Shown here: one piece after another, positions 45,297 to 56,700 of the stretch
How positions within the stretch are numbered: the first letter of the stretch is position 1
Layout of the letters: every line of letters starts with the position of its first letter
Assembly: GCA_963971535.1 (NCBI GenBank)
Contig: OZ020590.1
Location: forward strand, 155,294,079-155,358,078
Direction: 5' to 3'
From: Notolepis coatsorum
Taxonomy: Eukaryota > Chordata > Actinopteri > Aulopiformes > Paralepididae
Length of the DNA: 64,000 bases
Program-made: the position numbers and the translations under genes
The notes under the pieces: generated by a model
Told to the model about the DNA's origin: nothing
The model's input: the letters and a program-made list of their open reading frames with translations, nothing else
Databases searched by the model: none

Positions 45297-45464
45297 CAGA
45301 AACAAACATAGTATCAATGAGAGCATCAATAATACACCTGAGTGAAGTCTAGTAAAAAAATAAAAATAAAAAATCTTAAAAGTTAATCATGAGTTACAAA
45401 AATTAGTGGCGTTAATAGAATCGAGCGATAATGCGTTAATACCGCGTTAACTTTGACAGCCTTA
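44802..45464. mobile_element. hAT-like MITE 3 (TAGTGCTGTCAA ends), copy 1
   Basis: Ends TAGTGCTGTCAATCGATTAA and ...CGTTAACTTTGACAGCCTTA with internal AATCGCAT/ATGCG motifs. No clean 8-bp duplication was found. A (CA)n run (45241-45294) sits inside. Confidence 0.65.
45241..45294. repeat. (CA)n microsatellite
   Basis: About 27 CA dinucleotides inside the MITE. Confidence 0.97.
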
Positions 45465-45611
45465 GATGGTGGAGGGTATACTTACTCTGTCTTTTGGTGA
45501 TACATTCACATTGTGGTTTGAGTGTGGTGTCACTAATTGGTGAGTTGTAATTGACACACTGTTTTTGTTTCTGTTGTAATTGACACGCGTGCTTCTATCA
45601 TTGATCACATG

Positions 45612-46190
45612 TGTGGTGACGAGGCTCCATGCCCCATAAGCAGACCAGGAGGCTTCATTACTTCAGGCAACCAACTTGCGCCTAGCACGCCCCCGCGGCA
45701 GAGCGGCAGAGAGGAGCGGCAGAGCGCAGCGGCAGAGCGGCAGCGGCAGCGGCAGAGCGGCAGCGGCAGCGGCAGAGCGGCAGCGGCGCGCAGGTTGCCA
45801 CACGCAATCCCCCCTGTTTTAACATCGACGGTTAGCTCAACTCATTCACCAGCTTGCTGTGGAGCCTGCGGTCCAGTTGGTGACAAGTTTAAATCACTTC
45901 AATTTCTTTTAATTTTTTTTTACGTTTAATTAATTTATCGCCTCTCTATATAAACGTCTTTCTTTCGCCGGTTAAGTTTAGGCATTCTTTCGGAGTTGGT
46001 TAAGGTTAGGGTTAAGTTTAGGCATTCTTTCGGAGTTGGTTATGGTTAGAGTTTGTCGCAGAGCATGGCAATAGAATGCAGCCTATTTCCGCTCTGCCGC
46101 GGTCACATGGGCGTCGTGGCCAATCAGAGAAACGCTGAACGCAAGTTGGTTGCCTGAAGTGTTGACGCGACCAGGAGCTCGTCACTACTA
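45612..46190. mobile_element. Foldback element 2 with internal GCAGCG repeats
   Basis: Arms containing ACTTCAGGCAACCAACTTGC (left, about 45660) and GCAAGTTGGTTGCCTGAAGT (right, about 46142) are inverted copies. The centre carries two copies of the shared core TTTCGGAGTTGGTTAAGGTT and a GCAGCGGCAGAGCG array (45700-45790). The right arm shares GGCCAATCAGAG and GAACGC with foldback element 1. Confidence 0.7.
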
Positions 46191-46399
46191 GTTGTCTCTC
46201 ACCAGAAGTGCTCTCTCACCAGAAGTGCTCTCGCTATTCTTGACCATTTTGCTCTTTGCTATATTTTTGCCCACGGTGCTTTTTGTGGTATCCTGAACCA
46301 TGGAGGCTGGAGCACCCAGCTCTCCACTTTTTGTACCTTTAGAGTAGTTGTCAAATAAATATTGTTATTTTTGGTCAAACGTGTCCGACGAAAACATTT

Positions 46400-46482
46400 T
46401 TTTTAACATTAATCTTGGGTTAAAAAATAGCGGCGTTCAAATAATTGTGGGTTAATGCGTTAATAAAACTTTGACAGCCTTA
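46400..46482 (-). mobile_element. End of another hAT-like MITE 3 copy
   Basis: AATGCGTTAATAAAACTTTGACAGCCTTA matches the right end of the 44802-45464 element; the opposite end was not found. The following stretch 46483-46851 is unique and has only short unrecognised frames. Confidence 0.5.
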
Positions 46483-46851
46483 GTTATTACACATTCTTAC
46501 ACATACATGTGTGTTGAACATCTGAGGTATTGATGAAGTAACAAAGGAAAAAAGCCAAAAGCACTTACTCCTCAGACATTCTTTGACAATTTTACAGCCC
46601 AAAATACAAAAAAGATCCAGGCGGAATAGGTAACAAAGGGTTGAAGAAATATTGTCTGAACTGTCAGATGCAAGCTGGCTGTGTGACATAACCGAGCATC
46701 TCGCTCAATTGAATAAGAAGCTGTAGGGACGCAAACAAGTCCCACCCAAAACTTGACCAATATAGTTGTGAACTGAGACAACCCTTATTTTGTTATTTTT
46801 TAGTACAGTTACAGTTGTGTGTTCATGCAGACACATAATAGCAATTTCATT

Positions 46852-46975
46852 ACGAATTGAAAATGGGGGACCATGATGTAAACAAGTCGAAAGTCTTTCT
46901 CTGGTCTGCATCCCCTTAACAATTGTGTGTATTGAGCTGTACTGTACTGTACCCATTCTGCAATCTGTTAATTAA
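46852..46975 (+). mobile_element. LINE-A 3' end, copy 4
   Basis: Forward copy: GAATTGAAAATGGGGGACCA through TGTGTGTATTGAGCTGTACT to CAATCTGTTAATTAAAGTTAATT. Confidence 0.85.
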
Positions 46976-47384
46976 AGTTAATTAAACTATCTTCCATTAG
47001 TTGGATGTATGGCCTCTGCAAGGTTGTGTGCAGCCATTTGTTTTTGTAACATCTGCTACATCTGTCCCACGTGTTCTTTGCAGCTCACAGGTGTTAGTTC
47101 TGCCCCTCTTGACTGTGACAAAAAGGTTTTGAACAAACTTAATGTCATCATAGCTTGTATTTGATGATATTCTTCTTTGTTATTTACTTGAATGGTTTGA
47201 TCATTGATTGATGGAGTAATATGGGGTTCTGATAAACTAAAATTATTTGTTAAAATAACATAAGCTAACATATATTTTTACATCTATGCAAATGCATATG
47301 CAATATGTATAACTTGAATAAGTAATAAATACAGAAACAACATGTTTAACAATATGTAAATGAGTAGCTACATTTATTTTACAT

Positions 47385-47472
47385 TACATTAACATTTATA
47401 CGGTCTTTGGCCCTTTGAGGGCAACCATAATGCTGATGTGGCCCTCTGTGAAAATGAGTTTGACACCCCTGC
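47385..47472 (-). mobile_element. hAT-like terminal fragment
   Basis: On the minus strand it starts CAGGGGTGTCAAACTCATTT, a terminus typical of vertebrate hAT elements. A second hAT-like end (CAGTAGTTCTCAACTTTTTT, minus strand) lies at 47840-47870, and a poly(G) run at 47782-47804. Confidence 0.5.
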
Positions 47473-47921
47473 CTTAGGGCAAGTCACATAGGCTTGGTTG
47501 TAACAGTTACTATTATTTAACCATTATAGATGTGGACAATAATATATATTATGAAATTACTTACTTGCTATTAATGCTAATAGCACCTATACTAGTACCT
47601 ATACTTTAGAAGCCTTCATTTGACTAAGAAAATGTAATAAATAAAAACACTGTCAGGCACCAACAGACTGAGCCAAATAAAAACAGTAATGGCTGAGAAT
47701 TTCACAGATACCGATGATAAACAGAAAGTAACCATAAGCATCTACATTGAGGGCCGAAAATGTCATTCTCATTAGTTGAGGGGGCGGGGGGGGGGGGGGG
47801 GGGGGCGTTATCGAACCTGAACATCATATAGGCGGGCGTTGGCCCAAAAAAAGTTGAGAACTACTGTGTTAAATCAGAATAGGATATTTGTTCCAAAAGG
47901 TTTACAGAAGGGAAAACTCAC

Positions 47922-48230
47922 CCAGATTGTATAACTCCCCAGTATTTGCAGACACATGGTCAGGAAGAATATAGTTCCTCCTGTAGGTTTTGCGGAAGCC
48001 ATTATTATCCATTCCTTTAGCGTTCCCATGTCGAAGGAGCATCAATCATCATTCGCATGATATACAGAACATTTCAGAAATAGTGACATCCATGCCGCTG
48101 CCAGTGTAAGGCAAAAGAAGAAACCACTTTTCTCTCTTCGAATGTCCTGAAAACGCACTCTGTTTTAAAACGACACTCCAGAGAGGCTTAGAACTCAACG
48201 TGAGGCCGGGACGCCTCAGTCTTAATATAC
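47922..48230 (-). CDS. Candidate first exon of an unidentified minus-strand gene
   Basis: On the minus strand a TATATTAA box (48222-48229) is followed by about 170 bases of possible 5' UTR and an ATG at 48027-48029 in good context (GACATGG). It opens 36 codons, MGTLKEWIIMASAKPTGG then a hydrophobic stretch TIFFLTMCLQILGSYTIW, ending at a TGG-GTGAGT splice donor (47916-47921). A signal peptide or signal anchor is likely if it is real. Possible later exons on the same strand (around 47056-47255 and 46572-46760) are open but have no recognised domain. A short upstream ORF (ATGGATGTCACT) precedes the start. I cannot name the gene; it may be chance. Confidence 0.3.
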
Positions 48231-48735
48231 ACAGTTACACGACAGGACACAGGACACTCTGGAGCCGTGACAGCTTTCTGATCTGGTGGTAAGTTGCTGC
48301 TTCTGCACCTGCATCCTCCACTATATCCTGAATGGTGATAAAAAGGTGTTTATTTAAACTGAGTTTAGGTGGTTTATCCTCCACTATATCCTGAATGGTG
48401 ATAAAAAGGTGTTTATTTAAACTGAGTTTAGGTGGTTTATCCTCCACTACACCCTGAATGGTGATAAAAAGGTGTTTAAAGTGAGTTTAGGTGGATTATC
48501 CTCCACTACACCCTGAATGGTGATAAAAAGGTGTTTATTTAAACTGAGTTTAGGTGGTTTATCCTCCACTACACCCTGAATGGTAATAAAAAGGTGTTTA
48601 AAGTGAGTTTAGGTGGTTTATCCTCCACTACACCCTGAATGGTGATAACAAGGTGTTTAAAGTGAGTTTAGGTGGATTATCCTCCACTACACCCTGAATG
48701 GTAATAAAAAGGTGTTTAAACTGAGTTTAGGTGGT

Positions 48736-48868
48736 TTGAATGAATGAAAACTTTATTTAACAGATTGCAGAATGGGTACAATACAGTACGGCTCAATACA
48801 CACAATTGTTACGGGGATGCAGACCAGAGAAAGACGTTTGTTTTGTTTAGATCAGGGTCCCCCACTAC
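48736..48868 (-). mobile_element. LINE-A 3' end, copy 5, inside the minisatellite
   Basis: Starts with a GAATGAATGAAAACTTTATT tail on the + strand and ends at GGGTCCCCCA, directly fused to minisatellite units on both sides. Confidence 0.85.
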
Positions 48869-48931
48869 ATCCCTGAATGGTAATAAAAAGGTGTTTAAAC
48901 TGAGTTTAGGTGGATTATCCTCCACTACAAC

Positions 48932-49197
48932 CTTTTTTTTATCTACTTTTTCTCCCATTTTAAATTTTTCTCCCATCCCAATTTCGTATCGCCCAATTCT
49001 ACCCTCCCCTGTCTCGAGCGTTGTTAGGCCATGCCTCCCACAAGCCGGCTGCAATGTGGACGAAGCCTTACATCACGTGTCCCCTCCGGTACTCGAGGAA
49101 GCAACCGTCGCATCTTTTCACCTGCACAGCGCGATCTCTCAGCGTCGGGGGTCTGCGTGGGAGGGCACGCCGCCCCCGTCGCTTCCTGATTCTGCTG
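48932..49197 (-). mobile_element. SINE-B copy 4, truncated, inside the minisatellite
   Basis: Contains the A-rich tail and the GGGGACACGTGATGTAAGGC block (minus strand) but lacks the tRNA-like head. It lies between two minisatellite units. Confidence 0.8.
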
Positions 49198-50545
49198 AGG
49201 TGGATTATCCTCCACTACACCCTGAATGGTAATAAAAATGTGTTTAAACTGAGTTTAGGTGGATTATCCTCCACTACATCCTGAATGGTAATAAAAATGT
49301 GTTTAAAGTGAGTTTAGGTGGATTATCCTCCACTACATCCTGAATGGTGATAAAAAGGTGTTTAAACTGAGTTTAGGTGGATTATCCTCCACTACACCCT
49401 GAATGGTGATAAAAAGGTGTTTAAAGTGAGTTTAGGTGGTTTATCCTCCACTACATCCTGAATGGTGATAAAAAGGTGTTTAAACTGAGTTTAGGTGGAT
49501 TATCCTCCACTACACCCTGAATGGTGATAAAAATTTGTTTAAACTGGGTTTAGGTGGATTATCCTCCACTACACCCTGAATGGTGATAAAAAGGTGTTTA
49601 TTTAAACTGAGTTTAGGTGGATTATCCTCCACTACACCCTGAATGGTGATAAAAAGGTGTTTAAACTGAGTTTAGGTGGTTTATCCTCCACTACACCCTG
49701 AATGGTGATAACAAGGTGTTTAAAGTGAGTTTAGGTGGTTTATCCTCCACTACATCCTGAATGGTAATAAAAAGGTGTTTAAACTGAGTTTAGGTGGTTT
49801 ATCCTCCACTACACCCTGAATGGTGATAAAAAGGTGTTTAAACTGAGTTTAGGTGGTTTATCCTCCACTACACCCTGAATGGTGATAAAAATGTGTTTAA
49901 ACTGAGTTTAGGTGGATTATCCTCCACTACACCCTGAATGGTAATAAAAAGGTGTTTATTTAAACTGAGTTTAGGTGGTTTATCCTCCACTACACCCTGA
50001 ATGGTAATAAAAATGTGTTTAACGTGAGTTTAGGTGGATTATCCTCCACTACACCCTGAATGGTAATAAAAAGGTGTTTAAACTGAGTTTAGGTGGATTA
50101 TCCTCCACTACATCCTGAATGGTGATAAAAAGGTGTTTAAACTGAGTTTAGGTGGATTATCCTCCACTACACCCTGAATGGTAATAAAAAAAAGTGTTTA
50201 TTTAAACTGAGTTTAGGTGGATTATCCTCCACTACACCCTGAATGGTGATAAAAAAAGGTGTTTATTTAAACTGAGTTTAGGTGGATTATCCTCCACTAC
50301 ACCCTGAATGGTGATAAAAAAAAGTGTTTATTTAAACTGAGTTTAGGTGGATTATCCTCCACTACACCCTGAATGGTGATAAAAAGGTATTTATTTAAAC
50401 TGAGTTTAGGTGGTTTATCCTCCACTACCTCCTGAATGGTGATAAAAAGGTGTTTAAAGTGAGTTTAGGTGGATTATCTTCCACTACATCCTGAATGGTG
50501 ATAAAAAGGTGTTTAAACTAAGTGTAGGTGGATTTATTCTCCACT

Positions 50546-50935
50546 ACATCCCTTCATATATTTTACAGAACACGTCAAATCAACACAGAGCGGATCAGGG
50601 ATGAAGTTCTATACGTCTCTCACTGCCACAGCCTGGAACTATGTTATGTTATTATTATAATAACCTGACACCACCAACTGATCCATGACTTTGTTAGTCA
50701 AATACAGCACCCAGGTGAAGTAGGCTCATTAGTGGCCTCGTTAGACTCAACTATAAAAAGTGCAAAACGATTAGCATATTAATGGCGGTCATAAATTGTC
50801 CGCTCAGAATGGATAGCACCACCCAGGGGAACCTTGACTCGTCCTGTATGTCCTGTACTCCACTGTACCGCAGCGCAGGGGGGAGAGCATCCTGGCACCA
50901 AGACAACTTAAGGGTTTAAGGGTTTGATTCCAAGG
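50546..50935. other. Unique DNA, no gene seen
   Basis: No repeat, exon or RNA gene recognised. Confidence 0.45.
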
Positions 50936-50943
50936 CTAACAAT

Positions 50944-51543
50944 TAGTGCTGTCAGGCGATTACAAAAATGTATCTAATTAATTACAGGATTTGTAATTAA
51001 TTAATCTAATTAATCGCATTTTAATCTCATAACCATTTTATGCCTGATATTCTATATTCTATAATCATATTTCAAATGGCATGTGTCCGGATGGCAGAAT
51101 TCAGTATTGTATCTACAAAACCTTCTGTTTAATCATCTTCCATCTATTAATTTGCTTAGGTTTTTCAGGTCTGGTCAATTTGAGCATGGTGTTATTCACA
51201 GTCAAAGATAAATACAAAAAATTATTGATATTCTCATTTGGTTCATTACAATTTACTCAAGCCTAGTAACAGACACAGTATTTCTGACACTGGGAATACA
51301 TTCCCTGAGATCCATAGATGTCCCTAGAATCAGAAACTGTACCAAGAACATGCAAATGGACCATATTAAAAAAAAGTCTGTAAATGTGTATTCTACGTTT
51401 TTATGGAATGAATGAGATTTAAAAAAAATAATAATTTAATAATTATTATTATATTATTATAAAAAAAAATATTTAATTTTCATAACGCGATAATTTGCTG
51501 TGTAATTAATTAATCTAATTAAGGCGATAAACTGACAGCCCTA
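50944..51543. mobile_element. hAT-type MITE 3, second copy (600 bp)
   Basis: Ends TAGTGCTGTCAGGCGATTAC and ...GATAAACTGACAGCCCTA, with a perfect 8-bp target duplication CTAACAAT (50936-50943 and 51544-51551). The subterminal parts are rich in TAATTAAT/ATTAATTA. The interior has only a 61-residue frame. Confidence 0.92.
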
Positions 51544-51654
51544 CTAACAATGTATGACCTCGTGGTACTGAAAGGCCCTTCGGATAAAAGCCAACAACAA
51601 ATGGCATATGTTACAGTAAGTTATTATAGTATGTAATAATGTAGTATGTTATAT

Positions 51655-51760
51655 TATATTATTTACATTTAGTAATTTAGCTGACAATTTTATCCAAAGC
51701 GACTTGCAAGTTCTGTACAACAGGTCAGCAGGAAGGGCACAACTCTGGCAGCTAAGTAAT
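51655..51760. mobile_element. Interspersed repeat with ATTTTATCCAAAGCGACTTG motif
   Basis: TTTACATTTAGTAATTTAGC + TGACAATTTTATCCAAAGCG is a motif I know as widespread in fish genomes; its class is not certain. No gene is seen from 51761 to 52150. Confidence 0.5.
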
Positions 51761-52151
51761 GTTTGTCAAACAGTGTTGAACTTGGGTGCTATAGTCTTAA
51801 GTGCATAGTAGTAAAGAAGCATAGTAGGAAGTAATATAGGAAGATTATTTAGTGGCAAAGTGCATGATAGTAAAAGACAGTAAGATGGTTGGTGTTTTAT
51901 TTCTTTTCTTCATTTCAGATATTGATTGAAGACGTGTGTTTTTTGTCTACGGCAGAAAATTGGTTGGGTTTCGGCTGTCCTCGCTCTGACTGTGGAATGG
52001 AATATTGTAATATTATGTTAAAATGTGTTGTGTTATGTTGTTAAGTTATGTTACAGTATGTATGATATATTTAAGTATGTTATGTTAAGTTATAGTATGT
52101 TATAACCATGTTTGTGTGTTACCAATGGTCTCCAAGTCCCTCAGTTTCTGG

Positions 52152-52290
<139 letters not shown>

Positions 52291-52489
52291 GTCTCTCTCT
52301 GTCTGTCTCTCTCTCTCAGCCCTAAGGACTGTGGGGCGGGCTCTCCTCTCCAATTCCAACCAACAGGATGCAGCATTGTTATATATGTCTGTGATTATTT
52401 TCCTATGCTGTATTGACAGCCCAGGTTTGGTATAGGGCTGGGTGGCATTCTGGTATTGACTTGTTTTTCGTGTTATTGTCTTTTCTTTT

Positions 52490-52665
52490 GTTGCTTTTGG
52501 TTTGTGGTTCAATTTAGGTGATTTAGTTTGAGTTAATTTTGCTTTGTGGTTCAATTTAGGTGATTTAGTTTGAGTTCCTTCTGGGTTGTGGTTCAGTTTA
52601 TGTGATTTAGTTTGAGTTCCTTCTGGGTTGTGGTTCAGTTTAGGTGATTTAGTTTGCGTTATACA
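52490..52665. repeat. 45-48-bp minisatellite, about 4 copies
   Basis: Units of the type TTGTGGTTCAATTTAGGTGA + TTTAGTTTGAGTT with alternating ends. Confidence 0.85.
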
Positions 52666-53008
52666 ACGGCATGCAAATTTCTCGATTCTGATTGACTGAA
52701 ACAGTCAAATTACACATGGTTATTTCTTATAACCCACGCTCGTGGTCCCAGAACCCGCCCACAACCGAATTACAATCACTCCGCCCGTTCGTGGTTTTAG
52801 GAATTAAAGCAAGATGGCGGACAAACCGGACAGGAAACATTACGAAAGGATAATGGTGATAGGGTCATAAAGACGAAAACGATTCTGTCACGGCGAATGT
52901 CTTAGTTGCTTAAATTTTGGATGATGTAATTGATGGGTCATGAGTCATTGTGGAACAAAATAAAAATCGCACGAATTGATTGATTGATTGATTGATTAAT
53001 TGCATTTT
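52666..53008. other. Unique DNA with a GATT run, no gene seen
   Basis: Only (GATT)n at 52975-52998 is notable. Confidence 0.45.
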
Positions 53009-53368
53009 TTTTTTTTACCTACTTTCTATAGCAGCTGGGAGGTGCGCTGTTTTAAGTGAGCGTGGACTATTGAATTGATTGATTGATTGCACATTTTATT
53101 ACTGTACACCTTGTTTCCAACTGGTTAAGTTTAGGCCCTCTTTCGAAGTTGGTTAAGGTTAGAGTTTGTCTTTAGAGCAGGGCGATAGACCACCAGCCCT
53201 GATTCCAAACTCTAACCTTAACCAAATTCGAAAGAGTGCCTAAACTTAACCAGTTACTTGGAAACAAGGTGTACAGTAATAAAATTAGCAATAAATCAAT
53301 CAATTCAATAACCCACGCTCACTTAAAACAGCGCACCTCCCAGCTGCTTCTATAGAAAGTAGGTTAAA
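53009..53368. mobile_element. Foldback element 3, near-perfect 155-bp arms
   Basis: The left arm (53009-53163) runs from CCTACTTTCTATAGCAGCTG through ACTGTACACCTTGTTTCCAA to the core; the right arm (about 53202-53368) is its complement with a few mismatches. The centre of about 38 bp carries GAGCAGGGCGATAGACC. The arms end in the core CTTTCGAAGTTGGTTAAGGT shared with foldbacks 1 and 2. Confidence 0.88.
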
Positions 53369-53477
53369 AAAAGAAAAAAGAAAAAATCTTATAGGGCAAA
53401 GAACCCCCCCCCCCCCCTATATACGGCAAAGAAAACGTATTTTTTCCTATAGGGCAACGAAACCTTTTTTTTTATTT

Positions 53478-53537
53478 GTTTTACCTACTTTCTATAGAAG
53501 CATCTAAGAATGAAGTTCTATAGAAAGTAGGTTAAAA
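53478..53537. repeat. Small inverted repeat related to foldback 3
   Basis: TTTACCTACTTTCTATAG and CTATAGAAAGTAGGTTAAA face each other across 23 bp and repeat the outer end of foldback element 3. Confidence 0.85.
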
Positions 53538-53544
53538 ACTAAAG

Positions 53545-53712
53545 AAAAGTTGGATGTGTTAGTTTGTTGGATGTCTAGGTGAAAGACAGTTGGATGTCTT
53601 AGTTTGTTGGATGCCTAGGTGGAAGACAGTTGGATGTCTTAGTTTGTTGGATGCCTAGTTGAAAGACAGTTGGATGTGTTCGTTTGTTGGATGTCCTACT
53701 GAGAACAGTTGG
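53545..53712. repeat. 40-bp minisatellite, about 4 copies
   Basis: Units of GTTGGATGTCTTAGTTTGTT + GGATGCCTAGGTGAAAGACA. Confidence 0.88.
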
Positions 53713-53773
53713 ATGCACTTCCGAGCTGCTTCCACATGGAGGCAACTTCTCTTATTTTTTTTTTGTTACCTGT

Positions 53774-56700
53774 TTACCTATCCACTTCGTGCCTAGTGGC
53801 ACATAAGGCCTTCACAGAGCTTTTCCACTTCTCTCGGTCAGCTGCCATTGTTCTTGCTTCAGGCCATGAGCTCCACCCTGCCTCTTTTCTTTCTTTCTCT
53901 ACTGTGCGTCTCCAGGTAGTCTTTGGTCTTCCTTTTCTTCTTTTCCCTTCTGGTGCCCAAGTCATTGATATGTTGCAGTCGTTGTTGTGGTCTTGCCTCA
54001 GTATGTGTCCTATCATCTTCCATTTTCGCCACTTCACTTCCTTGCTCAACGGCTTCATGTCGGCTCTTTCTAGTAGCTCTACGGTGCTGATGCGGTCTTG
54101 CCACTGGATTTTGAGGATTCTTCTGAGGCATCTGTTATGGAACACGTCGACTGATTTGTTGTCTCCCTTGTTCATCTTCCATGTTTCACATCCATACAGT
54201 AGGACTGGCACAACCAGTGTTTTGTACAATCTCAGCTTTGTTCTTCTTGAGATGCTGTTGGAGTGCCAGATCTTTTTGAGTTTGATGAATGCACCTCTTG
54301 CTTTGGATAGTCTGTTCTTTAGGTCTTTCATACCCCCTCCCTCTTTACAGATGGTGGCTCCCAAGTATGTGAATTGGTCTACATCCTCAATCTCTTCGTC
54401 GTTGATGTTGATTTTGTCATGGTTTCTTGCATTAATTCTCATGGTTTTTGTCTTTCCGGTGTTAATCTTGAGTCCCACTCGTCTGGCTTCTCTCTCCATT
54501 CTTGTCGTTTTTTCCTGGATTTGGTGTTTGGTAGAGGAGAGTAATGCTACATCATCTGCAAAATCCAGATCGTCGAGTTTTGATGTCAACTTCCATCTGA
54601 TTCCATTCTCACCTTGTCCAACTGTTCTTCTCATTATCCAATCCATGATCATTAAGAATAAAAAACCTGACATGTTGCATCCTTGTTTGACACCGCTGTT
54701 GATGTTAAACCACTCGCATATTTCTCCTTGGTCTTCTACTGCACACTGGAAGTCTTCATAGAATATTTTCACTATCTGGACAATCTTCTCTGGTATTCCA
54801 TATTTCTTCATAATTAGCCATAGGCTTTCATGGTGGACTGAGTCGAAAGCCTTTTCAAAATCCACAAAGTTCAGGTGGAGTGTTGCTTGCCACTCGTTTA
54901 CTTGCTCAATGATGTTCCGCAGTATGAAGACTTGTTCTGTTGTTCCTCTTCCTCTTCTGTAACCGGCTTGTTCTTTTCTTAGCCGTGAGTCGATTCCAAT
55001 TCTGATTCGGTCAATGATGATCCTGCCAAGTATCTTGCCTACAACTGGAAGTAGGGTGATGCCTCTTGAGTTCTTGCATTCTTTGAGGTTTCCTTTCTTT
55101 GCTAGTTTGATGATAAGCCCCCTCTTCCAGTTCTTCGGGATCTTCTCCTGCCTCCATATTTTTTCCAACAATTGATGTACCTTCTTTGCTGAAAACTCAA
55201 TGTCTGCCTTTAATAACTCGGCTGTGATGTTGTCGATTCCTGGTGCTTTCCCATTCTGAAGTCCTTTAATCACTTCCTTTACTTCACTTAGTGTTGGTTC
55301 ATGTACAGGAATCTCTTCAATCATGTTAGTGAGTTCACATTCTTCCTCATCAGTTATTGGGTTTTCTGGTGGTTCCCTATTCAGTACTTCCTTGAAGTGT
55401 TCTGTCCACCTTGCCTGCACTGCATCTTTTCCGCTGATGAGGTTGCCATTCTTGTCCAGTACTGCTGTGCTCTGTCTAGGTCTCTCGTTGCACAGTGCCT
55501 TCGTAAGACCGTACAGTGTCTTCATTTGTTGTTTCCTTGCAGCTTCTTCTGCTTCACTTGCAATGTTCTCCATCCATTTCTTTTTGTCCGTCTTTATACT
55601 TCTCTTTGTTTCTCTATCCTTCTCTGTGTACTTTGCTTTTAGCTGTTTCTTGATTCTTTCCGAGTGTGTGCCAAGGATCATCTTGTTTATTGTTTCCCGC
55701 TGGTCTACAAGGTTCCATGATTTTTCACTGATCCATGGCTTCTTATTCTTCCGTGGTCTACCCAGGATTGCTTCAGCGATTTCTGTGTAGGCTTTCTCCA
55801 GAACCTGAGAGTCACGATCGACCTCTTCGTTGTCTTCTATTCCTCGCCCTTCATCTTCCAGCACCTGAAACCTGTTTCTCAGGTTGATGGTAAAAGACTT
55901 CAGGATGGCTTCATCTTTCAGCTTTGTTGTGTTGTACTTGACTCTGGTGCTTTTCTTTTCCTTCTGCTTCGTCTTCAGTCTTAACTTGACCGTTGTACAC
56001 ACGAGGTAGTGGTCGCTTCCAATGTCTGCAGATCTGCATACTCTTGTGTCTTTCACTGAGTTCCAGAATCGTTTGTTAATTAGCACATGGTCTATCTGGT
56101 TCTTGGTCTTCCCGTCCGGAGATACCCACGTGGCCTTGTGTATATTCTTATGTGGGAATAGTGTTCCAGTAATGACTAGCTCGTTCATGTCAGACATTTC
56201 ACACAGTCTTTCTCCGTTGTCGTTACGCTTTCCGATCCCGTGCTTGCCCATCACTCTTTCGTAGCCCTGGTTTTCATCTCCCACTTTGGCGTTCATATCC
56301 CCGGTGATGATCAGCATGTCGTGTATGTTCCTGCTGTCTAGGACGTCTTGCAGTCTCCTGTAGAATTCATTTTTTACTTGATCCTCTGCATCTTCTGTGG
56401 GTGCATAGATGTGGACAACTGTGAGCTTGATGTGTTGGGAATGGTACCTAGCTTGAATGATCCTTTCACTGACTGGTGTCCAGTCTATCAGTGCTCTTGC
56501 TGCTTTTTTAGACATCACTATGCCAACCCCTTGTCTGTGGTTGTCATCATCTCTTCCTGAGTATATTATGGATTCTCCGGTTGCAAGCTCCACTTTTCCT
56601 TGCCCGGTCCAGTGTGTTTCGCTGATTCCTATGATGTCGATTCCTCTGGTTGTCATCTCTCTTGCTACTATGGCAATATTGCCGCTCCTGTACAGTGTTC

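Larger units (their letters stand above)
48290..50545. repeat. 59-63-bp minisatellite, about 33 copies, with two nested insertions
   Basis: Unit of 59 bp (TTTAGGTGGATTATCCTCCA + CTACACCCTGAATGGTGATA + AAAAGGTGTTTAAACTGAG) or 63 bp with an extra TTTA. A LINE-A end (48736-48868) and a SINE-B fragment (48932-49197) interrupt it once each and were not amplified, so they entered after most of the expansion. Confidence 0.95.

Noticed and set aside
46572-46781. Minus-strand frame with a possible transmembrane segment and donor-like GTAAGT
   Set aside because: No homology recognised; the link to the candidate exon at 47922 is too speculative for a separate feature.
53709-54761. 350-residue + strand ORF
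   Set aside because: Antisense shadow of the RTE-type LINE ORF.
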